Below are positions 11,114 to 22,262 of a stretch of DNA of 64,000 nt, piece by piece. Source of the stretch: Allodiplogaster sudhausi (lineage: Eukaryota > Nematoda > Chromadorea > Rhabditida > Diplogasteridae); contig CALZFC010000251.1 of the NCBI GenBank assembly GCA_945643635.1, positions 51,001 to 115,000 of the forward strand, in the 5' to 3' direction. A program made the position numbers and the translations under genes. The notes under the pieces are model-generated. The model saw nothing but the letters and a program-made list of their open reading frames with translations, was not told the origin of the DNA and did not search any database. Each line of letters opens with the position of its first letter. Position 1 is the stretch's first letter.

Positions 11114-14100
11114 ATGAACCGATTTCTGCTACTTGCTCTGTTTGCCACGCTAGTCGCAACGCTGCCGACGCTGCCAAAGCAGAATGCAGAGACAAATGAC
11201 GAGGTAGTCGCCTCGGAGCACGCACTCGAGGAGAAGCACGAGCTAGATGAGCACCAAGATGGCGATGAGGAAGATTCAACTGATCTGACTGATAGTAGCC
11301 GCCATCACCATCACCATCACCACCATCATCACCACCATCATCATGGCCGCAAAGTGAGTTTGTTTCACTAGGAAGTATTGAGAATTCAATCTAATGCTTA
11401 TTAGTAAATCTAATTAATTTATGAACATACAATAAACAGAAAAAAACATCTTTCCTTTCAATGTGAGTTATATACACAGATGCGCTCTTCTATTTAATTA
11501 AATTTCTGAATACACTTAAAACTTTTTTTCAGACAACAACAACAACAACACGGCGGCCCCCGCGTACGAGACGAACTCGCCGCCCGCGCTACACAACGAC
11601 GACCACGCGCCGAACGCGGCGTCCGAAGCGAACGACAACACCGATTAATACAACGACCACGACACGGCGAACGAAGCATCCGAAGAAGACAACTACCCCC
11701 ATTCCAACCACAACTACTCATGCATCAACTTTCACTTCCACCCCGCTTAGCACATCAACCGCCCGTTTCACGACAAAGACAACCCAAGAGTTTTCGACAA
11801 CATCATTCGTGCCATCCACGACAGCAGCAGAGCATGCCACATCCAAGAAGACGACGGCAGAGGCTGAATCAACTGCAACGTCCAGGACACCCTTCCATGA
11901 TCCAACACCAGAACCTGAAGAGCCATCGACTGCTCGCCCAGTAGAGCCATCGACTGCTCTGCCGGAAGAGCCGTCGACTACTCAACCTGATGAGCCATCC
12001 ACCGCTCAGCCTGAACAACCATCGACTGCTCAGCCTGATGACCCATCCACCGCTCAGTCAGCCGAGCCGTCCACCGCTGAGCCGGACGAGCCATCGACTG
12101 TGCAGCCGAAAGAACAATCAACTTCTCAGCCAGATGAGCCATCCACCGCTCAGCCTGAACAACCATCGACTGCTCAGCCTGACGAACCATCGACTGCACA
12201 GCCTGACGAACCTTCCACAGCGCAGCCAGTCGAGCCCTCGACTGTGCAGCCGAAAGAACCATCAACTTCTCAGCCTGATGAGCCATCCACCGCTCAGCCT
12301 GAACAACCATCGACTGCTCAGCCAGATGACCCATCCACCGCTCAGCCAGTCGAGCCTTCGACTGTGCAGCCGAAAGAACAATCAACTTCTCAGCCAGATG
12401 AGCCATCCACCGCTCAGCCTGAACAACCATCGACTGTTCAGCCTGAAGAACCATCGACTGCTCAGCCTAGCGAACCATCGACTGCTAAGCCAGACGAGCC
12501 ATCCACTGCCCAGCCTGAAGAACCATCGACTGCTCAGCCAGACGAGCCTTCCACTGCACAGCCTGAAGAACCATCAACTGCTCAGCCTAACGAGCCATCC
12601 TCCGCTCAGTCGGAAGAACCATCGACAGCTCAGCCTAGCGAACCATCGACTGCTAAGCCAGACGAGCCATCCACTGCTCAGCCTGAAGAACCATCGACTG
12701 CTCAGCCAGACGAACCATCCACCGCTCAGCCGGAAGAACCATCGACTGCTCAGCCAGATGAACCATCCACCGCACAGTCGGAAGAACCATCCACTGCTCA
12801 ACCTGATGAGCCATCCACCGCTCAGCCTGAAGAACCATCAACTGCTCAGCCTGACGAACCAGCCACCGCACAGTCGGAAGAACCATCGACTGCTCAGCCT
12901 GACGAGCCATCCTCCGCTCAGCCTGAACAACCATCGACTGCTCAGCCTGAAGAACCATCGACTGCGCAGCCTGAAGATCCATCAACTGCTCAGCCTGACG
13001 AGCCATCCTCCGCTCAACCGGAAGAACCATCGACAACTCAGCCTGACGAACCATCCACCGCACAGTCGGAAGAACCATCGACTGCTCAGCCTGGCGAACC
13101 ATCGACTGCTCAGCCAGACGAGCCATCCACTGCACAGCCTGAAGAACCATCGACTGCTCAGCCAGACGAGCCATCCACTGCACAGCCTGAAGAACCATCG
13201 ACTGCTCAGCCAGACGAGCCATCCACAGCACAGCCTGAAGAACCATCAACTGCTCAGCCTGACGAGCCATCCTCCGCTCAGCCGGAAGAACCATCGACTG
13301 CTCAGCCAGACGAGCCATCCACTGCTCAGCCTGAAGAACCATCCACTGCTCAGCCTGTAGAACCATCAACTGCTCATCCTGACGAGCCATCCACCGCTCA
13401 GCCTGAAGAACCCTCGACTGCTCAGCCTGATGAGCCATCCTCCGCTCAGCCGGAAGCACCATCGACTGCTCAGCCAGACGAGCCATCCACTGCTCAGCCT
13501 GAAGAACCATCGACTGCTCAGCCAGACGAACCATCCACCGCCCAGTCGGAAGCACCATCGACTGCTCAGCCTGATGACCCAACCACCGCTCAGCCGGAAG
13601 AACAATCGACAGCGCAGCCTGATAAGCCATCAACTGCTCAGACGGACGAACCATCGACTGCACAGCCTAGAGAACTATCGACTGCGCAGCCTGATGAGTC
13701 ATCCACTGCTCAGCCTGAAGAACCATCGACAGCTAAACCAGACGAGCCATCTACTGCTCAGCCTGAAGAACCATCGACTGCTCTGCCAGACGAAACATCC
13801 ACCGCTCAGCCTGAAGAACCATCAACTGCTCAGCCTGAAGAGCCATCCACCGCCCAGTCGGAAGAACCATCGACTGCTCAACCTGATGACCCAACCACCG
13901 CTCAGCCGGAAGAACAATCGACAGCGCAGCCTGATAAGCCATCAACTGCTCAGACGGACGAACCATCGACTGCACAGCCTGGAGAATCATCGACTGCTCA
14001 ACCTGACGAGCCATCCACTGCTCAGCCTGAAGAACCATCGACTGCGCAGCCTGATGAGCCATCCACGGCTCAGCCTGAACAACTATCGACTGCTCAGCCA

Positions 14101-14685
14101 GACGAGCCATCCTCCGCTCAGCCGGAAGAACCATCGACTGCTCAACCAGACGAGAAATCCACCGCTCAGCCAGCCGAGCCATCGACTTCTCAGCCTGTCG
14201 AACCATCCACCGCTCAGACTGAAGAACCACCGACAGCGCAGCCTGATGAGCCATCCACTGCGCAGCCTGTAGAACCATCAACTGCTCAGCCTGACGAACC
14301 ATCCACCGCTCAGCCTGAAGAACCCTCGACTGCTCAGCCAGCCGAGCCATCCACCAGCTCTGTTAAGGCCTCCACAACAACTAGGGCTCATCGCACAACA
14401 ATGAGGACTTCGTTCTCTTCTCCTTCAACGACGACCGCCCTTGCTACGAGTACCAGTACTCCTCCAGTATCCGAGTCGACCACCTCGTTACCTCCGTTCA
14501 CTAGCTCCCCTTCGACTGTCGCACCCACGTCAACTCCTCCGCCGACTCCGACTCCCCCCGCGCCCGTGCCCATTCATAATGGTACCGACATCAACCTGGA
14601 CGGTCGCCTTATCCAAATCTTCATCAATGCTCCCTCGAACAACTCATTCCAGTTCAACTTCTATGACAAGAAAAAGCTGCGCTAG
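11114..14685 (+). CDS. Large secreted mucin-like protein with poly-His tract, left copy
   Basis: Two exons, 11114-11353 and 11533-14685 (TAG), phase 0, 1130 residues. Order of parts: signal peptide (1-17), acidic segment rich in Glu/Asp, a run of 14 His ending GRK at the exon junction, then Thr tracts alternating with Arg/Pro/Lys (to about residue 150), then about 100 imperfect 8-residue repeats of type PSTAQPDE/PSTAQPEE, and a unique C-terminus (about 110 residues: Ser/Thr/Pro, then HNGTDINLDG ... YDKKKLR). Dense Ser/Thr/Pro suggests heavy O-glycosylation, as in gut or surface mucins. The His run could bind metals. There is no membrane segment after the signal peptide. The function is not recognised. 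Confidence 0.85.
11920..14350 (+). repeat. 24 bp coding minisatellite, about 100 units (mirror 19026-21456)
   Basis: The unit is 24 bp and encodes PSTAQP(D/E)E. Units vary at a few positions and form higher-order alternation of Asp- and Glu-type repeats. Because the period is a multiple of three and lacks stops, long open frames also appear in other frames and on the opposite strand; these are by-products of the array. Confidence 0.9.
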
Positions 14686-15300
14686 ACGCAATCTCACATT
14701 GTTAACTTATTCAACTGATACCATATAAACGTGTAAACTTGTTACGTGTATGTCTAGTTTTATAGCAAGTATATATAAATTTATATTTATCTGTGGAATG
14801 TTCATTACAATGCATTTTAATGAAAATACATTAATGAATATCAACAACAAATTGTTCGATGTAGTCTTCATAATAAAAAAAGATTCATATACTTTTTGTT
14901 TATGGTCATTGTATTGCACACAGATCAGTTGTAGGCAAGTTTTCATTTCTGCACTACAAGGGTTTCTAGCTTTAGGAAAAATGGAAACCCAATGTTCGGG
15001 TAATTCAGTTGTGAGTTCTAGTTTTGAAGTCTTCTAGAAAACGGTTAATAGGAATATTTTGAATCCATTTATTCATTTATTTGAGGATATCTTCAATTTC
15101 TTTCCATAAATGAAAATAAGCAAATCAAAATTGATAATAATAAGCAAATCAAAATTGAAAAAAATTTGAAATGAAATGTTGAACTTTTGCACGCCATTTT
15201 CATAAGTTTTTTTAAACAAATCCCGGAACCCAAAAATGCAAAAAAAAAATCATGCGAACAAAATATTTTAAACTGTTTCAAACTTTTATCTGTCTGAACT

Positions 15301-15532
15301 ATAAATATTTCTGTCCATTTTGATCGGTGCGTTCTAACAAATTTTTAGAGAGCATTTCAAATCTCTTTTCTCTGCTTCTTTAGGATGATGGATATTTTTC
15401 TCTTTTCCTTTTGTTCTTTTCGTTGCAAAATCAGCAAAAGATAAAAAAATTAATTTTCACTCCAAGATTCTTACTTTCTCTTATTTTCAGAAGAAGATTT
15501 CAGCATGTGTCAAATTCGATAAATTACTGTGT
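15301..15532 (+). repeat. Nested 232 bp inverted repeat, left arm
   Basis: Reverse complement of 16443-16674 with two mismatches that I could see. It lies just downstream of the 3' end of the P1 gene. It is the likely original, because the other arm interrupts what is continuous upstream sequence in the P2 and P3 genes. Confidence 0.92.
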
Positions 15533-15592
15533 CACTTAAGTTACTTAAAAATAAACATTTATGACGCGGGTCAGGGTCTTTCAGGCTTCGTC

Positions 15593-16120
15593 CTAGTCGA
15601 ATCGCTCAGGAGAGCGCTTGAGGACATTGAGATGATCCTCGCCAGCGAAACCCGGACGGAAGCTGGGGCGGCCAAACACGCCATAGTTGGGATCCTGCAA
15701 TAAATACCGCCAGATCATCATGATTTGCCAATTCCTCGCGCACCCGCTTGAGAACATTGAGAGGATCCTCGCCAGCGAAACCCTGCTTCATGCTGGCGCG
15801 GCCAAGCGCCAAGCTGGGATCCTGCAATCAATACAGCCAAATCATCATGATTTTCCCATTCGATTCACACCCTCCATTTCTCTCATTCTCTCTTCATTTC
15901 TCTCTCTCTCCCTTTCCCACCCTCGCTCACTCTCTACGCCTCGCATCCGTTTCATTCTGTCGACAGTTTCGAGAGGAGAGCGCTTGAGGGCATTGAGAGA
16001 ATCCTCGTTAGCGAATCCCGGCAGGAAGCTGGGGCGGCCAAACACGCCAGGGTCGGGAGCGGCGAACGCGACGAAGATGACGACGGCGAACACGAGCAGG
16101 AGACGGAATGGGAGATACAT
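15593..16120 (-). CDS. P1: secreted peptide precursor of the xPGFA family, probably decaying
   Basis: Exon blocks 16120-15947, 15821-15744 and 15694-15593 (TAG), all phase 0, 117 residues. A signal peptide (about 1-20, ending VAFAAP) follows an acceptor directly before the ATG. Three related units follow, each of the form D-P-x...GR(P/A)S(F/M)xxGFA(G/N)ED-x-LN-x-LKR: GVFGRPSFLPGFANED, LALGRASMKQGFAGED and GVFGRPSFRPGFAGED. Each ends in a KR dibasic site, as in neuropeptide or antimicrobial precursors; no Gly precedes KR, so no amidation is expected. The second intron is 49 bp. The first donor reads AT where relatives have GT, the TATA box is damaged, and the stop comes four codons before the family stop. 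I do not recognise the family. Confidence 0.65.
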
Positions 16121-16127
16121 CTCACTC

Positions 16128-16290
16128 TGCAAGAGAGAAAGAGAGATTGAGAGATAGAGAAAGAGTGAGAGAGAATGCGGGAGAGAGGGAAGAGTGAGGG
16201 AATGAGAGAGAAAGAAAGAAAGAAATAGAGTGGGAACAAGAGATGGGGAGAGAAAGAGAGCGGAGGAGGGAGGAGGAGTGAGCGAGCGAG
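16128..16290. repeat. GA/TC microsatellite forming the P1 leader acceptor tract
   Basis: On the P1 sense strand this is a long TC run ending in TTGCAG directly before the coding exon. It replaces the usual short polypyrimidine tract. Confidence 0.75.
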
Positions 16291-16394
16291 AGAACGAGAG
16301 GAGATGGAGGTCAGAGTAATGAAGCTCACTCGAAGGAGGGAACAGAAGCGGAGACGGAGAAGATAATGGTTATTTCACTTGTTGGGCCTTCTTT

Positions 16395-16440
16395 TAGGGC
16401 TGAAGAATGGAGTACTTTAGTACTCCATTCTTCAGCCCTA
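16395..16440. promoter_or_regulatory. Palindromised P1 promoter element
   Basis: Two 22 bp perfect inverted arms around TT. Each arm contains the element AGTACTCCATTCTTCAGCCC, which in P2 and P3 stands once, directly before TATAAAA. In the P1 orientation (minus strand) the second copy is followed by CCCTAAAAGAAG rather than CCCTATAAAAGAAG, so the TATA box has lost two bases. Confidence 0.8.
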
Positions 16441-16442
16441 TA

Positions 16443-16674
16443 ACACAGTAATTTATCGAATTTGACACATGCTGAAATCTTCTTCTGAAAATAAGAGAAA
16501 GTAACAATCTTGGAGTGAAAATTAATTTTTTTATCCTTTGCTGATTTTGCAACGAAAAGAACAAAAGGAAAAGAGAAAAATATCCATCATCCTAAAGAAG
16601 CAGAGAAAAGAGATTTGAAATGCTCTCTAAAAATTTGTTAGAACGCACCGATCAAAATGGACAGAAATATTTAT
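16443..16674 (-). repeat. Nested 232 bp inverted repeat, right arm, inserted in P1 upstream region
   Basis: Inverted copy of 15301-15532. Sequence beyond it (16675-16830, containing TATGGTAATCTTCTTAAAATTT) matches the DNA that in P2 and P3 directly adjoins the proximal promoter, so this arm is an insertion that separates P1 from its upstream region. Confidence 0.85.
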
Positions 16675-17450
16675 GGGCGGCGAGGGAACGAATAGTGCAT
16701 GTATGGTAATCTTCTTAAAATTTTTGGGTAAGCTACGGCAAAATGTACGAAATTTCGTGATATAATGACAAGGCATGTGCAAATTAAAGTAATTAGTGTT
16801 ATAAACACTAAATATGCAGATTTATAATATTCAATTAGATAAAATTATACTATTTTGCAAATGAATGACAACAGTATCATATTCTAATGTTGTCACATTG
16901 AAATACATTATTTCATGAATGATAAATAAATAAATAAAATAGGGCTGGATAATTGAGTTCTTTCCCAAGGGATAGAGAATAGTGCTGGTACGACATAGAA
17001 AGAGAGAGACTGAGAGACAGAGAGAGAGAGAGTGAGTGCTAGAACAAAATGTTTTTCAATTTCAAAAATTTCACAATTAATTTCGCGAGAATTAAATAAT
17101 ATGATGTGCATAAAAAATGAATATGCATCTGTCAGGAAAAACCCAAATTGAAGGTTGAGAAAGTCAAAAGAGAGCTCAAGATTCTGAGGAATCATATTTA
17201 TCAAGAAATGAATGGGACAAAGTGCTGAGTGCGGAAAGATTTTACGAAAGATTTTAATGTCGTCGAGTATACAAGGATCACTATTTGAACTGTTGATTGA
17301 TAAAATTTCATATTTCACTGCGCCATTTCATAATTCAACTACTAATAATACCGGTAAATAATAAATAAAAATAGTGTAAATTGTAGGTTGTACGTTATTG
17401 CACATAAATTGGCAGATTGAACTGATTTTGAAGGAATCGCCGGCTGCCAC

Positions 17451-17607
17451 ATTTACTACTTCCTCGAGGACGTGCTCCCGCTTCAGCAAGAGAACAACGC
17501 TCAACGTCTGGAGACGCCCACCTTCATTAAGTGGCCTTTCAATGAGGCCCTGCCTGAGGCGATTGACTGGGTCAACCAGAAAGCGCTAGTTGACGACGGC
17601 CAGTGAG
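17451..17607 (+). CDS. Terminal exon of an unidentified gene
   Basis: After an AAG acceptor-like site a frame reads IAGCHIYYFLEDVLPLQQEN and continues through TFIKWPFNEALPEAIDWVNQ to a stop near 17607. The amino-acid content looks like ordinary globular coding sequence, unlike the surrounding AT- and GA-rich DNA. LPEAIDW vaguely recalls the mature N-terminus of papain-family peptidases (LPxxxDWR), but no catalytic Cys region follows, so I do not assign it. No upstream exons were found; it may be a relic. Confidence 0.4.
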
Positions 17608-17710
17608 AGAGTGAGAGAGACAGAGCGAAGAGAGAAAGGGAGAGAAAAAAGTGATGGAGAGAGAGAAAGTTTAAAGAAAGTTAGAGAGAGCGAGAAAGAA
17701 AAGGAGAGCA

Positions 17711-17766
<56 letters not shown>

Positions 17767-17775
17767 AAGAGTGTA
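17606..17775. repeat. GA microsatellite
   Basis: Irregular then pure (GA)n run directly after the stop codon of the preceding exon. Confidence 0.9.
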
Positions 17776-18133
17776 GGGGAAAGACAACGCCAAAGTGTGT
17801 GAAATGTGGTGTAAAATTTTTATCACTTTGAAGTAATGGTATCTTTCAGACATATCCTATTCACTGTTTTATATGGGAGCTTCCCTGTGTTTTTTTAAAA
17901 TTCATTTGCTTATTTTCTGTTTATAAACAATGTAATGTAATTCGTACATAATTTAATTTTTTTTTAAATCAAGGATTTTGTTATTTCTATTCCCTGCATA
18001 ATTAATTGTATTCGCGATTTGAGACTTTCGTCATTGTCTCTCTGACTATTCTTATAATATTGCAGAAGCTTGTCCGCTATTTTTAAGGATCAATTGTCAT
18101 GGAATGAGTTGAGAATGATTGAGTGAATCATCC

Positions 18134-18333
18134 ATCAAGCCATCTACAGCTCAGGCAGCCGAATCAACCACTGTTCTACCAGCCGAACCATCGACTGCTC
18201 ACCCTGACGAGCGATCCACAAGCTCTGTTCAGATGTCCACAACAACGAGGGCTCATCGCACAACAATGAGGACTTCGTTCTCTTCTCCTTCAACGACGAC
18301 TGCACATGCTACGAGTACCAGTACTCCTCCAGT
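18134..18333 (+). pseudogene. Diverged 3' fragment of the mucin-like gene at the repeat junction
   Basis: It encodes the end of a PSTAQ-type repeat and then the start of the unique C-terminal region (SSV...STTTRAHRTTMRTSFSSPS), clearly matching 14340-14473 of the large mucin gene with several base differences. It stops abruptly at CTCCTCCAGT, where the right arm begins. It lacks a start, the repeat array and the true C-terminus. Its divergence is much larger than that between the two arms, so it comes from an older paralogue. Confidence 0.82.
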
Positions 18334-18690
18334 CTTTTCTAGAAGACTTCAAAACTAGAACTCACAACTGAATTACCCGAACATTGGGTTTCCATTTTTC
18401 CTAAAGCTAGAAACCCTTGTAGTGCAGAAATGAAAACTTGCCTACAACTGATCTGTGTGCAATACAATGACCATAAACAAAAAGTATATGAATCTTTTTT
18501 TATTATGAAGACTACATCGAACAATTTGTTGTTGATATTCATTAATGTATTTTCATTAAAATGCATTGTAATGAACATTCCACAGATAAATATAAATTTA
18601 TATATACTTGCTATAAAACTAGACATACACGTAACAAGTTTACACGTTTATATGGTATCAGTTGAATAAGTTAACAATGTGAGATTGCGT

Positions 18691-21600
18691 CTAGCGCAGC
18701 TTTTTCTTGTCATAGAAGTTGAACTGGAATGAGTTGTTCGAGGGAGCATTGATGAAGATTTGGATAAGGCGACCGTCCAGGTTGATGTCGGTACCATTAT
18801 GAATGGGCACGGGCGCGGGGGGAGTCGGAGTCGGCGGAGGAGTTGACGTGGGTGCGACAGTCGAAGGGGAGCTAGTGAACGGAGGTAACGAGGTGGTCGA
18901 CTCGGATACTGGAGGAGTACTGGTACTCGTAGCAAGGGCGGTCGTCGTTGAAGGAGAAGAGAACGAAGTCCTCATTGTTGTGCGATGAGCCCTAGTTGTT
19001 GTGGAGGCCTTAACAGAGCTGGTGGATGGCTCGGCTGGCTGAGCAGTCGAGGGTTCTTCAGGCTGAGCGGTGGATGGTTCGTCAGGCTGAGCAGTTGATG
19101 GTTCTACAGGCTGCGCAGTGGATGGCTCATCAGGCTGCGCTGTCGGTGGTTCTTCAGTCTGAGCGGTGGATGGTTCGACAGGCTGAGAAGTCGATGGCTC
19201 GGCTGGCTGAGCGGTGGATTTCTCGTCTGGTTGAGCAGTCGATGGTTCTTCCGGCTGAGCGGAGGATGGCTCGTCTGGCTGAGCAGTCGATAGTTGTTCA
19301 GGCTGAGCCGTGGATGGCTCATCAGGCTGCGCAGTCGATGGTTCTTCAGGCTGAGCAGTGGATGGCTCGTCAGGTTGAGCAGTCGATGATTCTCCAGGCT
19401 GTGCAGTCGATGGTTCGTCCGTCTGAGCAGTTGATGGCTTATCAGGCTGCGCTGTCGATTGTTCTTCCGGCTGAGCGGTGGTTGGGTCATCAGGTTGAGC
19501 AGTCGATGGTTCTTCCGACTGGGCGGTGGATGGCTCTTCAGGCTGAGCAGTTGATGGTTCTTCAGGCTGAGCGGTGGATGTTTCGTCTGGCAGAGCAGTC
19601 GATGGTTCTTCAGGCTGAGCAGTAGATGGCTCGTCTGGTTTAGCTGTCGATGGTTCTTCAGGCTGAGCAGTGGATGACTCATCAGGCTGCGCAGTCGATA
19701 GTTCTCTAGGCTGTGCAGTCGATGGTTCGTCCGTCTGAGCAGTTGATGGCTTATCAGGCTGCGCTGTCGATTGTTCTTCCGGCTGAGCGGTGGTTGGGTC
19801 ATCAGGCTGAGCAGTCGATGGTGCTTCCGACTGGGCGGTGGATGGTTCGTCTGGCTGAGCAGTCGATGGTTCTTCAGGCTGAGCAGTGGATGGCTCGTCT
19901 GGCTGAGCAGTCGATGGTGCTTCCGGCTGAGCGGAGGATGGCTCATCAGGCTGAGCAGTCGAGGGTTCTTCAGGCTGAGCGGTGGATGGCTCGTCAGGAT
20001 GAGCAGTTGATGGTTCTACAGGCTGAGCAGTGGATGGTTCTTCAGGCTGAGCAGTGGATGGCTCGTCTGGCTGAGCAGTCGATGGTTCTTCCGGCTGAGC
20101 GGAGGATGGCTCGTCAGGCTGAGCAGTTGATGGTTCTTCAGGCTGTGCTGTGGATGGCTCGTCTGGCTGAGCAGTCGATGGTTCTTCAGGCTGTGCAGTG
20201 GATGGCTCGTCTGGCTGAGCAGTCGATGGTTCTTCAGGCTGTGCAGTGGATGGCTCGTCTGGCTGAGCAGTCGATGGTTCGCCAGGCTGAGCAGTCGATG
20301 GTTCTTCCGACTGTGCGGTGGATGGTTCGTCAGGCTGAGTTGTCGATGGTTCTTCCGGTTGAGCGGAGGATGGCTCGTCAGGCTGAGCAGTTGATGGATC
20401 TTCAGGCTGCGCAGTCGATGGTTCTTCAGGCTGAGCAGTCGATGGTTGTTCAGGCTGAGCGGAGGATGGCTCGTCAGGCTGAGCAGTCGATGGTTCTTCC
20501 GACTGTGCGGTGGCTGGTTCGTCAGGCTGAGCAGTTGATGGTTCTTCAGGCTGAGCGGTGGATGGCTCATCAGGTTGAGCAGTGGATGGTTCTTCCGACT
20601 GTGCGGTGGATGGTTCATCTGGCTGAGCAGTCGATGGTTCTTCCGGCTGAGCGGTGGATGGTTCGTCTGGCTGAGCAGTCGATGGTTCTTCAGGCTGAGC
20701 AGTGGATGGCTCGTCTGGCTTAGCAGTCGATGGTTCGCTAGGCTGAGCTGTCGATGGTTCTTCCGACTGAGCGGAGGATGGCTCGTTAGGCTGAGCAGTT
20801 GATGGTTCTTCAGGCTGTGCAGTGGAAGGCTCGTCTGGCTGAGCAGTCGATGGTTCTTCAGGCTGGGCAGTGGATGGCTCGTCTGGCTTAGCAGTCGATG
20901 GTTCGCTAGGCTGAGCAGTCGATGGTTCTTCAGGCTGAACAGTCGATGGTTGTTCAGGCTGAGCGGTGGATGGCTCATCTGGCTGAGAAGTTGATTGTTC
21001 TTTCGGCTGCACAGTCGAAGGCTCGACTGGCTGAGCGGTGGATGGGTCATCTGGCTGAGCAGTCGATGGTTGTTCAGGCTGAGCGGTGGATGGCTCATCA
21101 GGCTGAGAAGTTGATGGTTCTTTCGGCTGCACAGTCGAGGGCTCGACTGGCTGCGCTGTGGAAGGTTCGTCAGGCTGTGCAGTCGATGGTTCGTCAGGCT
21201 GAGCAGTCGATGGTTGTTCAGGCTGAGCGGTGGATGGCTCATCTGGCTGAGAAGTTGATTGTTCTTTCGGCTGCACAGTCGATGGCTCGTCCGGCTCAGC
21301 GGTGGACGGCTCGGCTGACTGAGCGGTGGATGGGTCATCAGGCTGAGCAGTCGATGGTTGTTCAGGCTGAGCGGTGGATGGCTCATCAGGTTGAGTAGTC
21401 GACGGCTCTTCCGGCAGAGCAGTCGATGGCTCTACTGGGCGAGCAGTCGATGGCTCTTCAGGTTCTGGTGTTGGATCATGGAAGGGTGTCCTGGACGTTG
21501 CAGTTGATTCAGCCTCTGCCGTCGTCTTCTTGGATGTGGCATGCTCTGCTGCTGTCGTGGATGGCACGAATGATGTTGTCGAAAACTCTTGGGTTGTCTT

Positions 21601-22262
21601 TGTCGTGAAACGGGCGGTTGATGTGCTAAGCGGGGTGGAAGTGAAAGTTGATGCATGAGTAGTTGTGGTTGGAATGGGGGTAGTTGTCTTCTTCGGATGC
21701 TTCGTTCGCCGTGTCGTGGTCGTTGTATTAATCGGTGTTGTCGTTCGCTTCGGACGCCGCGTTCGGCGCGTGGTCGTCGTTGTGTAGCGCGGGCGGCGAG
21801 TTCGTCTCGTACGCGGGGGCCGCCGTGTTGTTGTTGTTGTTGTCTGAAAAAAAGTTTTAAGTGTATTCAGAAATTTAATTAAATAGAAGAGCGCATCTGT
21901 GTATATAACTCACATTGAAAGGAAAGATGTTTTTTTCTGTTTATTGTATGTTCATAAATTAATTAGATTTACTAATAAGCATTAGATTGAATTCTCAATA
22001 CTTCCTAGTGAAACAAACTCACTTTGCGGCCATGATGATGGTGGTGATGATGGTGGTGATGGTGATGGTGATGGCGGCTACTATCAGTCAGATCAGTTGA
22101 ATCTTCCTCATCGCCATCTTGGTGCTCATCTAGCTCGTGCTTCTCCTCGAGTGCGTGCTCCGAGGCGACTACCTCGTCATTTGTCTCTGCATTCTGCTTT
22201 GGCAGCGTCGGCAGCGTTGCGACTAGCGTGGCAAACAGAGCAAGTAGCAGAAATCGGTTCAT
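18691..22262 (-). CDS. Large secreted mucin-like protein with poly-His tract, right copy
   Basis: Mirror of 11114-14685: exons 22262-22023 and 21843-18691. The translated product is identical, including the full repeat array. This is notable because arrays of this kind normally diverge in copy number quickly. The two genes face each other across the spacer with their 3' ends about 4 kb apart. Confidence 0.85.

Larger units (their letters stand above)
1..15041 (+). repeat. Left arm of a giant inverted repeat
   Basis: This segment is the reverse complement of 18335-33374. Every gene and spacer I compared mirrors with a coordinate sum of 33375 up to about 7.6 kb and 33376 after it. The shift comes from one homopolymer: seven A at 7603-7609 against six T at 25767-25772. 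I saw no other difference, but did not compare every base. The inner edge is sharp: both arms share the bases ending TCTAGAAAA at 15041 and then diverge. The outer edge lies beyond position 1. It is either a very recent segmental duplication or an assembly fold-back; the sequence alone cannot decide. Confidence 0.95.
15042..18334. other. Spacer of the giant inverted repeat
   Basis: Single-copy spacer holding, in order: AT-rich DNA (15042-15300), one arm of a nested inverted repeat, the P1 peptide gene (minus strand), the other nested arm, sequence resembling the upstream regions of the P2 and P3 genes (16675-16830), AT-rich DNA with a GA stretch, a terminal exon of an unidentified gene, a GA tract (17606-17770) and a mucin gene fragment. 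Confidence 0.85.

Noticed and set aside
11990..13360. 456-codon His/Leu/Ser-rich frame inside the mucin gene, and antisense frames of 158-336 codons
   Set aside because: Produced by the 24 bp period of the array; the frame joined to the signal-peptide exon is the supported one.
11920..14350. Regular short repeats that could suggest a CRISPR array
   Set aside because: Units are contiguous coding repeats without spacers, in a spliced eukaryotic gene.
15301..16674. P1 cassette as a transposon with 232 bp terminal repeats
   Set aside because: No target-site duplication is visible, and comparison with P2 and P3 explains the right arm as a fold-back insertion.
16908..17318. 136-codon open frame on the minus strand in the spacer
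   Set aside because: It reads through a GA tract and AT-rich DNA, has no splice or family support, and has untypical composition.
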